Positions 10,341 to 21,126 of a DNA stretch of 64,000 nucleotides are shown in pieces. Source of the DNA: Tricholoma matsutake (taxonomy: Eukaryota; Basidiomycota; Agaricomycetes; Agaricales; Tricholomataceae); assembly GCA_026075535.2 (NCBI GenBank), contig AP026538.1, positions 8,556,001 to 8,620,000 on the forward strand, read 5' to 3'. The stretch's first letter is position 1; every line of letters begins with the position of its first letter. Both the position numbers and the translations under genes were made by a program. The notes beneath the pieces were generated by a model. It ran no database searches, was not told where the DNA came from, and saw only the letters and a program-made list of their open reading frames with translations.

Positions 10341-12425
10341 TCACCGGGTCAGAGACTGCTAATATAAGTCTCATATGGGTCAGGCACGATGATCACGTCA
10401 GGACTAAACATGTTTGTTGCATTGTTTCCGGATTGTGGGACTCATTTTGGTGTGACCTGTTCTCTCCATTTTGTTCGAACCTCTGGTGAAAGCAAGAGTA
10501 GTTCTTCGGATGTCAGTGTGACGATCGGCATCTTCATCGAGCGCACAAATATATTGTGTGCAATTTTCTCGTTCTGTACCGGTGCCTGTGTCACATACAA
10601 TGGTCTGTCTTTTTCCTTACCCTTTGATGTGCCAGCAAAGTTCCTTTTGTGTGGTGGCAAATAGGTGTTCTCCCTGACCAATGCATATGGGTGTACCGAG
10701 GTTTGCATTGGGGGTATGGTGGTCGATGGTGAAGTGGTTGATGTTGATGTTGGAGCAGTAGTTGAAGTCAAAGGGTTTACCATTGTTGATGAAGATGTTG
10801 AGGGTGGTGGGACTGTACCAGTAGACGTTGACGATGCAGGGATGGGAGTTGTCGTGGCTGGAACCAGATTTCAAACCTCTTTGTTCGGATGCAAAAATGG
10901 TCGACCACTTTGAAGCGCAAATATTTTGCGCTCGAGAGCCGCTATTCTATCTTCAGAGTCAGCTGTCAACGTCGAGTTATGATAAATGCCTTTCGTCTCC
11001 AATCCCGATATAGAAATGGCGTCAGACTCTATTTTCAAAGTGATCGCAGCTGAGGTTGAACTAGTCGAAGTCGAAGGTGCCGATGGTGCAATGCTGAATA
11101 AAAGTGTGGCTGCTGGGGTTGCATCTGGGTTGTGTTTCCACCATTCATCGATGTGTTCCTTGATAAACCTGCCAGGGATACTTTGAGGGGTGAATTGTCC
11201 ATTAGGAAGTACGATCTTTCCTTCCATGTTTCGCTTACACTTCCCTTTGTTCAGGTATGACTGACAAACCATACAGTCAGGGATAAAATGTCCGGATAAA
11301 CCACAAAATATGCAAAGGAGGGTGTCGATATGTGCCTGTCTGTCTGCCAAATTAGTGCGAGGATTTTTAGTACCTGCGATATGTGTAGTGATGGTGCTAG
11401 CGAATCGTTCGAACATTGTGTTTAGATCTTCAGTTTTGATTGTAATAGTTCCAGGTGACGAGGTGCCCATATTTCCGACGTTCGATGTCGAGTGCGATGA
11501 AGAGGTCGATTGATGGATTACTGAGTTCGATGTGTTGGAGCCTGCTAGAACGAATTTTGCCGCATCATGAATGTCGTTGAGTGGATACAGATCGTTGGGA
11601 TAATGGTCAGGGAATTTGAGTTCGAGTCATTGAGCAATTTGAGTCCATAAGCCAGGTTGGAATCCCCAAACATAAGCTCTGCTTTGCTCGGCTTCCGAGA
11701 TCCTATTCTTTGCTCGCAAAAAGTGAGTAATGTTGTAGAATGCGCAATAATACATTCCTAGATCACTCGCATCGAATATCCCAATGCGTAGCTGTTCTCC
11801 CACTAATTTGTCCATGTCCGATATGCTCCACTTGCGATCGTCTTCTGAGCCGGGATAGAGTTTGTGTACTGCTGTTCTAAATTCATTGAATGATGTGCTG
11901 GGTTGATACTCTGGAAGCGATTCCCAGAGTTCTGATGAGTTGATGTCGAGGTAGCGACAAGTGTGTTTCTTCATGAGATTCGATTCAGTAACACTGCAGG
12001 TCAGGAATAATAGTTCAAGCTCTTCGAAGTATCGTCGAAGCTCTCGAGGCTGAGTCAGGTCGAATTTCTGAGCGGTCAAGTGCCCACGAGCTGGCATTGC
12101 GGTTTGGGTAGTCATGAATGCAATGACTCTAGGGGTAGGGGTTAAGACTTGTGTAATAGATGGTAGAGGTGTCGAAGTTGTTGGAAGGATAAATGAAGAG
12201 GTCGATGATGATGATGAATAAGTAGATGATGATGTGGAAGGTGATGATATAGGTGAAGGAAATAGTCTACAATGAGTAGATTCTGCTTCGGAAACTGGAA
12301 TTAGAATATCTCCTAATTGTTCGAGAGATTCGAAGGCATGGTGAGTATCGATGTGAAGGGTTCTCGCTTGTGTTGGCCTAAGCCGAGGAAGTCGAGGTTG
12401 GTCCGATGATGAAATGATTCAGACA
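10341..12425 (-). pseudogene. Element A1 gag (capsid, zinc knuckle, Ser/Thr-rich tail)
   Basis: A Ser/Thr/Pro-rich leader is followed by a capsid-like region (RELRRYFEELELLFLTC...YLDINSSELWESLPEY...YPGSEDDRKWS), then a single CCHC zinc knuckle (CIFCGLSGHFIPDC, C-x2-C-x4-H-x4-C). After these come KGKCKRN...GKIVLPNGQ and a long Ser/Thr/Pro low-complexity tail. The frame is broken at 11628-11633, where Arg-Arg of A2 (CGACGA, 35923-35928) has become Gln-stop (CAATGA). That is a direct example of two CpG transitions in one hexamer. No frameshift separates gag from protease, so Gag and Pol were probably one polyprotein. The exact start is not clear. Confidence 0.78.
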
Positions 12426-12443
12426 CCCTCGTGGTGGGCTCCA
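12426..12443 (-). promoter_or_regulatory. Primer-binding site of element A1
   Basis: On the minus strand, TGGAGCCCACCACGAGGG follows the 5' LTR end (ATCATCA) after two T residues. Starting with TGG, the complement of a tRNA 3' CCA end, at this position is diagnostic of tRNA priming. A2 has the same site (36722-36739) with two differences. The tRNA is not identified. Confidence 0.7.
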
Positions 12444-12445
12444 AA

Positions 12446-13625
12446 AATGATGATGCTCAACCCAGGAAAACCACCAGAACTGCCGATGAGGCAATCGATG
12501 ATGTTTGCGATGAGTCAGAGGAGGGTTGCGAGACGTTCCGAAAGTTTGTGGTCAAACCTCTGAGAAGATTACTAGTTAACACTAGTCATGAAGGTAGTGT
12601 TATGAGAGACGAAGGTGTTTGTCATGGTCCGATCGAGTATTGATCAATATCGAGGGCGATCGACAAGATCGACGGCGAACAAGTTTTATCGTTGATGGTC
12701 GATATGTGAATTATGGGGACCTTTTGATAGGTCAATGGTATATGAAGGGTGCGGCAAACTGCTATGAAGTGTTGGAAGGGTTGCTAGAACTACAACGAGA
12801 GGATCGAGGGAGGATCGAGGATGCGATGATTGCAGAGGTTTCTCATCAATTGAGAAAACCCGCAGAGACTTAGATTGTTTTAGAAAGTTGATCGGATGCT
12901 TAGAACTGTATACGAGACGATATGTGAAGACGATTTCTTGTTATTTTCAAGTAGATACTACAGAGTTTTATATGTTTTAAAGAAACTTCCTAAAATGGAA
13001 TGAGAAACATGTGTAGAACATGAGGCAAAAGATATGAGTTAAGGCACAAGGCCATAAAGGAGACTGGAATCCAAACAAGAAAGATATATATATCATATGA
13101 TGAAAGAGTAATAAAAGGAAAGAACTAAAAGAGACTGTCCTTTGTGTATAAACTGCGCTAAGTCTCGCAATGATGTGTCCAGCGGGTTCTGTGCGCAATA
13201 GGGACTTGGAATGAGGCTGACCTATGATCAGCAGGTTTGAGCATGAGTTGGAATATGTCCTAGTGCATGGTCTTCCACCATTTAGATAATGAAGGCGGCA
13301 CCCGATGTCGCTCGTAGTTTCTCAATATCGATCGATGACACTTGACAATGGTCGACGATGCTCGATCGCGGTTGTTTGAAGTTGGTCAGGGATGTTCGAT
13401 GGTCGTGTAGGGGAATCTTAGTGACTTTCGGGGTAGTCCTAAGGTTGTGCAATGTGGGCTTTTGATACGATTGATGTTGCTGGTGATGTTTCGACGCAGT
13501 CAATATGATATTGCAATCGATAGAGTGGGTCGCGCTGTGTCTGGGACGTTGTAGGAGTTAGCCGACGTGATTAGAATGATGCTAAAGTGGTGAATCGGTC
13601 CTTGAGCCGAGGAGACGACCTATCA
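12446..13625 (-). repeat. 5' LTR of Gypsy element A1
   Basis: This 1180 bp repeat starts TGATGATGCTCAACC and ends CGACCTATCA on the plus strand, so both termini obey TG...CA. It is a direct repeat of 3336-4472. Outside it, element B RT coding sequence resumes at 13626. The expected 4-bp TSD is not seen: 3332-3335 is TGAG and 13626-13629 is GCAG. Confidence 0.9.
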
Positions 13626-15440
13626 GCAGACTTGGTTGTGTGCATCGGAAAGGTTGATTTTTGATCATGTCTTTCTGCATGCTATGTCCTCTTGTATCAC
13701 TTCCTGGTCTGGTAAGGGCATTACATCCTTCACTGTGTTTTCATTATGTTGGCGTGCATCGATAACCGTTCATAGGCGGTTGTCTTTCTTTCTTATGCAC
13801 AACATTGGTGCCACTTGGGGCACCAACTTGGGTTCCCACCACCCAGCATTAGCGTATCTATTCACTTTTGTGTAGAATTCATCTCTAAGCGAGTTCAGGC
13901 ATTGTGGAAGGTGATAGTGGTACCGTTTGCTCTCATTGATTAGGTGAATCTCGTGGTTCACCTCTCGCCAGGGTGGTAGTACCTCTTGAACTCCATCCAT
14001 GATATCGGCGTAATTGTCATGCCAATGATCATGTAGATGGGAGTATTGGTTGGGAGGAGGTGGCTCCTGAGTGTCCTTCTGCTTGCCTTTGTTGACTGCA
14101 GGTTCAGGTGGACCTTCAGGCATGTTCAGTTTGGAGGTTATGGATTGGGGCTTCTCGAATCTAGCTCGTAGTTTTTTGAGGTCCCAGTCCTCTTTCCCAA
14201 GTGGTAGTCTCATAACCGTCTGAGCTTTCACCTGATCCACATGTATGCTACTCATGTATCCTGGGTGATGGAAGTCCTCTGGTTCTGAAATCTCATCTTC
14301 AGCCACATTGCGGTACGAGCCCTGAGTTTGGTGACTCCGGGTTCCCTCATACTCCCTCATTGTGGCTACAACCTCATTCCATTCTGGTGGCATATGTGGA
14401 TCATGTGCCCACTCAAATTGGGGCTTGGGTATTGGTCTGTCTCTGAATGGTCTGGAGCCGGCATATGATGCCTGCTCTTTTCGTAGCAGTTCTTCCTCTT
14501 CATCATTTGTTACCAGGTCCTCGACCTTGATCTTTGATGATGTGGGTTGACAGTACTGCACATCAGGGTTAGCATGCCCTGTTGGCTGGCAGTGTTGTAC
14601 ATTATGGTCATCGTACTCTACTTTCTTGCCATTTCTTGAACTGCTTTTTGTTGATGGCGGGTTTCCAACGGTGGCTTTTGTCGTTATTGGCCCCTTTTCA
14701 TCAGTTTTTTTTCCCGTTTTCAGCGGTGGGATACTATTCCCCCCTCCTTCAAGGGTATTTTTATACTCTTCCTCAGTTAGGAGGATCACCTGCAATCCTT
14801 TGTCTGGGACCTCCTCGATGGTGGGTCATCGTGGGTGTCCATGTAGTCAATTTTTCTTTTTGTCTGTTGCACAATACCGACATAGACGCCCATCTGTATT
14901 GGCTAGCTCAACTTTCATGGCAGGGATCACTACCCCATTGACTATTACCTGGTTATGCTCGAAATCGAGATGTACTTGATTAGCTTGCATAAATGGTGTA
15001 CCAATTATCATGTTGTAGCAGTCAAAATTCACGATGTCCATGTAGATGGTGCTATTTACCCCTGGTGCCGTGACAAGGGTTTACATACCAAAGTTTATGG
15101 TGGAGCAGCTACCCACCGTTCCCAATTGTAATGTGTGCAGGTTCGAGAGTGGAAAGACCGTGATCTCAGCCACCTGTGTGAAGGTGGGCATGATCCCAGT
15201 GGTAGTGCTCCCTGAATCCCACAAAGTCCAGGCCTTAAATCCCCCTATGGACATGAATGTTGCTAAACATTCTTTGTCCTCCTGGGTAATTATTGGATGT
15301 GGACAGGCTGTCTTGGACATCTTCACACTGGCTTTCCTCAACCTAGTCTCTCGAGTTGCGGTTCCTTCATTCATTAGTGTGGCCATCGTGTCATTGTGAT
15401 GGTCTCCTATGTTGAACATGGGAGCGATGAACTTGGTTTC
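13626..15440 (-). pseudogene. Gypsy element B pol, part 1: protease, linker and RT N-terminus
   Basis: The protease region (15081-15419) carries an active-site loop TLWDSGSTTTG (D-S-G at 15201-15219). A second open piece (14847-15041) has the YNMIIGTPFM motif that ends retropepsin domains. A 341-codon open stretch (13770-14795) is a linker with acidic and Pro-rich parts, then VLPPWREVNHEIHLINE and KLVPQVAPMLCIRKKDNR, the RT entry motif. Downstream minus-strand sequence gives TVIDARQHNEN and SKINLSDAHNQV, the first catalytic-Asp region. It then stops at A1 (13625) and continues at 3335 and 2139. About a dozen residues between SDAHNQV and LTTIMGT appear to be missing. Confidence 0.75.
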
Positions 15441-15446
15441 AGTCTC

Positions 15447-18029
15447 TCATTCATAGAAGCTGTTTTGCTCATAGACATCCATTTTTACATACTCCTCATC
15501 ATCGGTGAGGTTAGCATCATGGCTGGCATGGGAGTTGTGAGCTGACAAGTTGCCATTGTCTGCTAGCTCCTCGATACCATTCTGGAGGTCCTCGGGTTTC
15601 TCTGTGTGAGCTGCCTGTACTTGGTCTTTCTTGTTTTCCTCGCACTTGTCAGCCCAGTGCCTGAGACCTCCACATCTGAAGCATCTCGAGGATTTGGCCT
15701 GTGGGCCCGGACCTGGGTGCCCTGTATTGGGTGGTTTTGCATTGTTACAAAACCTGTGTTGGTGCACCATGGGTGCCCCCATGTTGTGATGTTCCTTCAG
15801 TTTGACGAACAACCGTCAGTTCTCACTGACGTCTTTAGTGTTTTCCCTTGGCCATGGTTTCCATACAAAGGTCATGCCCACCTTTTTCAAGGTTGGCTTT
15901 GACAGTTCACATGGAGTTGAGGCCTTCTGAGCAGGATTTGAGTGTGGGGTCATCTTGTTATAGTAATCCAGCATCTTCTTCGCTGCCTCATGTTTCTTGG
16001 CTTCAGCCACAAAGTCATCAATAGTGTTGACTTCAGGTGATAAGCCATCTTAATCATATGCTCGCATATGTAGGCAGGTATACTGCAAAGGAATGTCTCA
16101 ACAATTTGGTATGCATCTGGATACACTGCCATGTTTTGGATGTAGTCAACAAGGGTGTCATAGAACCCTTGTATGCCTTTATCCTTGGTGTAGTGGGCCA
16201 CAAAGAATGCAGCACGTGCATCTTGCATTGTAGAGGGATGTATGAAGCGATTACACAGCCTGATCACGACTTCCTCAAATGACCACATTAGTTGGGTCCT
16301 TCGAACATGCAATACGTGGTGGTTAAACCACTTCTTTGCTTCATTGTCGAGGAATTGGGGAATGTGTAAGACGTGTTCCCTATCTTGATCCGCACCTCCA
16401 TATTGTTTGGCTTCGAACAATATTACCAGGTTGGCAAGCCAGTTCTCCAAGTCACTAAACTTGGCTCCTCCGATGTACTTGCCAACAGAGCTTCTGTCCA
16501 TCTTCCTGGTCTTTGTGCCTGGTGGGATCACCAGTCTCACAGTGAGATGCTGCCATATGAGTTCATACAGCCTCTCGTGCATCAAGTTTCTGTGATTCTC
16601 AGCAGCTTCATGTACTCCATGGGTGCTTCCTCGAGGTGGAGCTGAAGGTGGCATTGTAAACCCATGGCTCACTCCTCGATTATTATTGGGTGGGGGGGAA
16701 CCATTACCTCCATTACTCGGAGGTCCTCCACCACCATTGCCTCTGTCTCTGCCACCACCACCACCGTTTCCACCTGGTCCTCCTGGCGCAATGGCTGTTG
16801 TTACCACCATCACTACTACCATCACTTCTGTCAGGATCATGTCCTCCACCCGCTTGGCCAGTGAAATAATAAATATGGCCAACAGGCTGGTGTCCTATGA
16901 ATTGGACACCTTGGTCATCAATGCAAGATTGACCAGTTTTGGTGATGGCAGCATCGCGTAGCCATTGAAAACTGACATGGTCTTCCCATCAATCTAGTAA
17001 GGGGATACGGTTGGGCAGCGGGTATAGGTTAGCAATCGATATGCTATTGTTGGGAACCATGCCCTGCTGGCCTGCAGATACTGGGACCATTATTGTAGGT
17101 GGAGGGTTCATTTCATAAGATGATGAACCCTCAGGCTGTGGTGCAATGATGCTCGCAGTGGTTACCCTTTGGGCAGCCACTCTTTGTCTACTGAAATCTT
17201 CTGTCGACTCATCATATTGGCGAGGCGCATTGATTTGATCGATGGCTTGAGTTAATACTGGATCATTGAGAGGTCTGGCCATATGAGGTGGCAAGTCTCG
17301 CTCTCGTACATTCTCAGACTCAGGTTGTGGGATGGGGATGGCATCCCTAGTTGGATGCCCCTCCACTCTCAATACTGGTGTACTAGCTCACAATGTTGTT
17401 TTCCAATCATGGTATGCTCTGGCTAAGGATTTGAGTATGGCCATGTACACTGTGGTGTACTCGTCCTTATCCAGTTCCTGGCCCAATACATTAATGATTG
17501 CCTGAATATTTCTAGCTGCTGTCTGAGATAAGGCTAATCTACATTGTGTACTAGTCATGCCATGTGTCACCCATATACCAGCCTCAATACCTTCTTGTAA
17601 GGTCCACAAGGCATCTTTGAACTTGTCTCCTTTGTCGTCAGTCGATGCAGGGGTCTCATTTATACTATCTACTGTCTCCCACTCTTGGCTAGGGGATGAA
17701 TCTGTCAATATGTCCGGCATGGCCATCTGACTGCTACAATCATCTCGCAGATGTGGGGTATACTTTCCATAAGTAAGGGTTATGGTATTGTTAGACAATG
17801 CTGAGGCCCTGGAGGGATGGGGTATAAAATCAGGGGTCGAGGCTCCTAGCGCTCGTCTCTCCCTTCCAGTATCAATGTTTGCGAATGCAGGGTTCTTCCC
17901 CTTCAGTGTCACTGGAATGGGTATCTGTGATGCTGATGAAGGGGTCGTATTGTGTTTGGGTATATGATTCATGGTTTCAATCGAGCAGGTATCACTCAAG
18001 TGGCCAGAGTCTTCTGTTGGTGGTGACAT
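15447..18029 (-). pseudogene. Gypsy element B gag
   Basis: Four open pieces share one strand. 17388-18029 is a 213-codon N-terminal region from ATG 18029 with a low-complexity Ser/Thr/Pro part and a helical part. 16989-17372 is a linker. 15950-16882 is a Gly/Asn/Pro-rich segment followed by a capsid region (FSDLENWLANLVILFEAKQYGG, KWFNHHVL, ARAAFFVAHYTKDKGIQGFYDTL). 15447-15812 carries a CCHC knuckle (CFRCGGLRHWADKC). The long N-terminal extension before the capsid is unusual compared with short Gypsy gags. Frameshifts and stops separate the pieces. B has no visible 5' LTR: the Copia LTR sits 9 bp upstream of the ATG, suggesting the Copia insertion or a deletion removed it. Confidence 0.75.
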
Positions 18030-18038
18030 GGCAGTTCG

Positions 18039-18136
18039 TGTTGCTGACTTTATTGATGCATACTATGATCTATATATATGTAGCATGTCCTAATAGTATT
18101 TACTCAGACTGGGCATGGCTTGCCTGTATCCCAACA
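18039..18136 (-). repeat. Candidate 98-bp 3' LTR of the Copia element, with polypurine tract
   Basis: The segment is TGTTGCTGAC...GTATCCCAACA (TG...CA, with TGTTG/CAACA terminal inverted repeat). On the minus strand a purine run CTTGAGGGGGAG (18137-18148) ends exactly at its TGTTGGG start, as a PPT should. It contains an ATATATATAG stretch near 18074. The matching 5' LTR is not found in the window, so the call rests on position and ends only. Confidence 0.5.
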
Positions 18137-18270
18137 CTCCCCCTCAAGCCTACCACAGTTCGAGTACAGGAGAATGGTTACTTCATCCAGGTGCATCAAA
18201 ACCTCTGTGTGGTGGAAACCCCTGTGGGAAAAACCTATCCACACATGAGGAAAGCTACTGGGTTTCCAGT
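18137..18270 (-). other. Non-coding 3' region of the Copia element
   Basis: This is sequence between the candidate PPT/LTR and the inverted-repeat insertion at 18271. On the minus strand it continues the region after the Copia pol stop (20141-20143). No gene is seen. Confidence 0.4.
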
Positions 18271-18360
18271 ACTTTACACTCCCCCTCCTGATCCAAGCAG
18301 AGTCTGAGCAGAGTCCAAGTCAAATCTTAGTCTTAGTGAAATTCCCACACCAATAAAATA

Positions 18361-18461
18361 ACATGTCACAAGCAAGGATTGAACTATACACCTCAGCACA
18401 ATAGATCACATGACTACTAAAGTCATGCACACTCTACCAAGCTGAGCCAAGGAGCCTTGCA
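18361..18461 (-). repeat. tRNA-derived (SINE-like) segment
   Basis: On the minus strand there is a good A-box (TGGCTCAGCTTGGTAGAG, 18432-18449), an anticodon-arm-like hairpin (CATGAC/GTCATG with 7-nt loop) and a B-box core (GTTCAATCC, 18375-18383) at tRNA-like spacing. The acceptor stem does not pair, so it is not a functional tRNA gene. It looks like a SINE head with an internal pol III promoter. Confidence 0.45.
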
Positions 18462-19026
18462 TCATACAGAACATTAAGTTTATCCATTACTATACTGAAA
18501 ACTATTTTAAATTAACCCCGTGTGTGAGAGGAAGACTGTACTACTGATTATAATAAAAATATCCACCCCATGAGCAGTTGCTCATGGCACTGGTTGGCAT
18601 CATCACTGCCACTCTTGCTGTCCATTCCCCCCCCCCCCCCCCATGGCTGTCAGCACCCAGTCCACCCTGTGAGCAAATGCTCACAGTAGTGGGGTGCAGG
18701 TGCTGGGCTGCCTTTGTCTCCTTGGTCATCAATGTTGTTCCACCTGCCATCCACCCCACAAGCAGTTGCTTGCAAGGCTGGAGGCAGGTGGTGCTCATTG
18801 ACTCCCCCTCATTGCTGTCTCCCCCTCCATTGTCATTGTTTGTTGTTTGTTGTCATTCTGTCCCCCTCTCAATATCCCCTCCCCTCGTTTCCCCTCTGCC
18901 CACCATCCCATTACCATTGTTGTCCCCTGTTGTTGTCATCATTGTCTATAGTAAAAATTAGTATCTAAAAAACTTTGTTAGTAAAAAAAGAACAGAATGA
19001 GAAAATAAAAATAAAAACTTACCTGT

Positions 19027-19068
19027 GGCCCAAGAGATGTCAATGACATCTCTTGGGCCTTTTTTTTT
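19027..19068 (+). repeat. Near-perfect 16-bp hairpin followed by a T9 run
   Basis: GGCCCAAGAGATGTCA and its reverse complement are separated by one base and followed by nine T (19060-19068). A related hairpin with seven T lies at 19440-19479 and a looser one (GGGCCCAAAT arms) near 19624-19655. They recur once per interior repeat unit of the 18271-20128 insertion. Confidence 0.6.
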
Positions 19069-19841
19069 GTTCAGCTTGCCTTCTCATTGCATTGGTGTTG
19101 TTGTTTCTGTTTGTCGTCTGTGTCATCATCGTCCCTGCAATGGTGGTGGTGGAGGTGGGTGTCACCCTGTCATCCCCTCGCTGTTCGTTGTCTCCTCCCC
19201 TCCCCTTGTATTCCTCTTGTCGGTTCTCATCACCCATCTGCCCTACAAGCAGGGGCTCGCAGCAGTGGTGGTGGTGGTGGTGGTGGTGGCACCCCCATCC
19301 CCCTCAGTTGTCTTCTTTGTCATTCCACCCACAATCCACCCCATGAGCAGTTGCTCATGAGGCTGGGGGTGGGTGGTGGGTTGTTTCTTCTTAGTTAGTA
19401 CTTAAAAAATTTTGTTAGTAGAATGAAAATGAAGAGAAAGGCCCAAGAGATGTTGTTGACGTCTCTTGGGCCTTTTTTTGTTCCGTTTCTCATTTGGGCC
19501 CATTTGGTGTGTGATGCAGCCATTTTCCATCTTGGGACTAGTAGTTTACATCCTAAAAAATGGAATAATATTATCAGTTAATTGATAAAAAGAAGAAATG
19601 AACTAACAAAACTTACCTGGGGCCCAAATAACTCTGTCATCATTTGGGCCCATTTTGTGTGTGATGCCCATGTGCTGGCATGGAACCCGTGGCTGTTGGG
19701 TGTTAAGGGAGTGGTGGGGGCAGAGGGAGAAGGGAGGCAGCAGGCAGCATTGTCAAGGTGGTTGGTGATGAGCTGGCAGACATAGCTGTGTTCATTTGTC
19801 ATCACAGCCAGGGCAGTACATAGATAAATAAAATTAATTAA

Positions 19842-19935
19842 CTGTAATGATGGTTTAGTCTAACAGTTATATTGTTGTGTTAATTGTACTTAATCATGTG
19901 ACTACAAGGGTTCAATCCCTGCAGTAACCATTGAT
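19842..19935 (+). repeat. Second tRNA-like segment, opposite orientation
   Basis: A B-box match GGGTTCAATCCC lies at 19908-19919. A weaker A-box-like TGGTTTAGTCTAACAG is near 19851-19866, and a 3' GTAACCA acceptor-like end follows. It sits just inside the right end of the 18271-20128 insertion, inverted relative to the copy at 18361-18461. Confidence 0.35.
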
Positions 19936-20441
19936 TTTTCAGTCAATTATATAAGCAGCTCAGACTGTCCACTCAGACTCTGCTCAGACTCTGCTTGGAC
20001 TCTGCTCAGACACTTGGACTCTGCTCAGACACTTGGACTCAGCTCGGACTGGACATGCTAGTTTGGCAGGACTCTCAGCCAAAAAAAGTCCAAGCAGAGT
20101 CTGATTGGATTGGGGGGGGAGTGTAAAGACCTCTGGGTTTCTAGCGTGTCAACTGGATGCCCATCTCTTCTCTATGTCAAGTAAATTTTGGCTTTGGTAA
20201 AGCTTTAGTTAATACATCTGCTGTTTGCTCTGGATCATGACAGTTCTGTATATCAAGAACTTTTTCATTCACAAGGTCCCTGACCCAGTGATGGCAAAGA
20301 GTGATGTGCTTTGACTGTTGATGAAATTGTGGGTTGTGTGTTAATACTACAGACCTCTCATTGTCTCCATAAATAATGGTCAGTTCCTCTTGAATAAATC
20401 TGAGTTCACCATATAGATTTCTGAGCCATGTTGCTTTGCAT

Positions 20442-20720
20442 TAGTGTTGCCATGGCTTGAGCTGCATTTTTTGCTATCTTGGGAAATAAATTATGTAAAA
20501 TCACTAAAATATTTGAGGACCTAAATCCCATCAAAAGCTGAGGGGTCTCCTGCCAACTCTAAACCACCTGAATATCTCAGAAACCACTTCTCTAATTGCT
20601 TAGAGTTGGCAGGAGACCCCTCAGCTTTTGATGGGATCTAGCTCCTCAAATATTTTAGTGATTTTATGTAATTTATTTCCCAAGATAGCAAAAAATGTGG
20701 CTCAAGCCATGGCAACACTA
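20442..20720. mobile_element. Fold-back MITE with 8-bp TSD inside Copia RNase H
   Basis: The 279 bp element has arms of about 125 bp that are nearly perfect inverted repeats; its ends are TAGTGTTGCCATGGC and the inverse. Flanks are CTTTGCAT (20434-20441) and CTTTGTGT (20721-20728), which match as an 8-bp TSD if the ancestor was CTTTGCGT and the CpG decayed once on each strand. An 8-bp TSD and TAG...CTA ends suggest a hAT-derived non-autonomous element. It has no coding capacity. Confidence 0.75.
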
Positions 20721-20936
20721 CTTTGTGTCCAGCCTCCAAGAGAGCTACATATTCTGCCTCTGTAGATGACAAGGCTATGATCATTTGTTTCTTTGATTTC
20801 CAGGTCACTGCTCCCCCTGCTATTAGGAAAATATATTCCATTGTGGACTTGTGGTTGTCTGCATTCGAAAAGGCAGTGTCTGCATATCCATAGAAAAGGT
20901 TATTTTCTCCAGTCACATCCTGAGATGTGCAGTAAG

Positions 20937-21126
20937 TTATCCCAAGAGTTTTTATACCTGCAAGGGACCTGAGTATCCACTTTAATGCACCATGGTGTTG
21001 GAGACCTGGATTAGCAGTATAGGCAGCCAATTTATCCCAAGAGTTTTCATACCTGCAAGGGACCTGAGTATCCACTTTAATGCACCATGGTGTTGGAGAC
21101 CTGGGTTAGCAGTGTAGGCAGCCAAT
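20937..21126. repeat. Tandem 95-bp duplication in Copia RNase H
   Basis: The 95 bp at 20937-21031 are repeated at 21032-21126 with few differences. The unit encodes the LAAYTANPGLQHHGALKWIL segment. Because 95 is not a multiple of three, the duplication shifts the frame. Confidence 0.9.

Larger units (their letters stand above)
18271..20128. mobile_element. 1.86 kb inverted-repeat-bounded insertion in the Copia 3' region
   Basis: The outer ends are CTTTACACTCCCCC (18271-18284) and its inverse GGGGGAGTGTAAAG ending at 20128. Inside each end, stretches of GACTCTGCTCAGACTCTG-type short repeats occur in opposite orientation (about 18290-18335 and 19965-20105). tRNA-like segments lie further in. 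The interior (18540-19800) consists of repeated units with CCCATGAGCAGTTGCTCATG-type palindromes, hairpins followed by T runs, a C16 run (18627-18642) and a GGT microsatellite (about 19267-19291). No coding capacity is recognisable and no convincing target duplication was found. A related end (GGGGGACAGTAAAGTAC) occurs at about 51400. Confidence 0.5.

Noticed and set aside
14582..14979. Two overlapping hydrophobic plus-strand frames
   Set aside because: They lie antisense to the protease/linker coding region of element B; hydrophobicity is a by-product of the reversed acidic codons.
18361..18461. Functional tRNA gene
   Set aside because: A and B boxes and an anticodon-like arm are present, but the acceptor stem does not pair and the variable region is irregular, so a SINE-like relic is more likely.
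19053..19398. Trp/Gly and Val-rich frames on the plus strand
   Set aside because: They come from a GGT microsatellite and low-complexity palindromic units, not from a gene.
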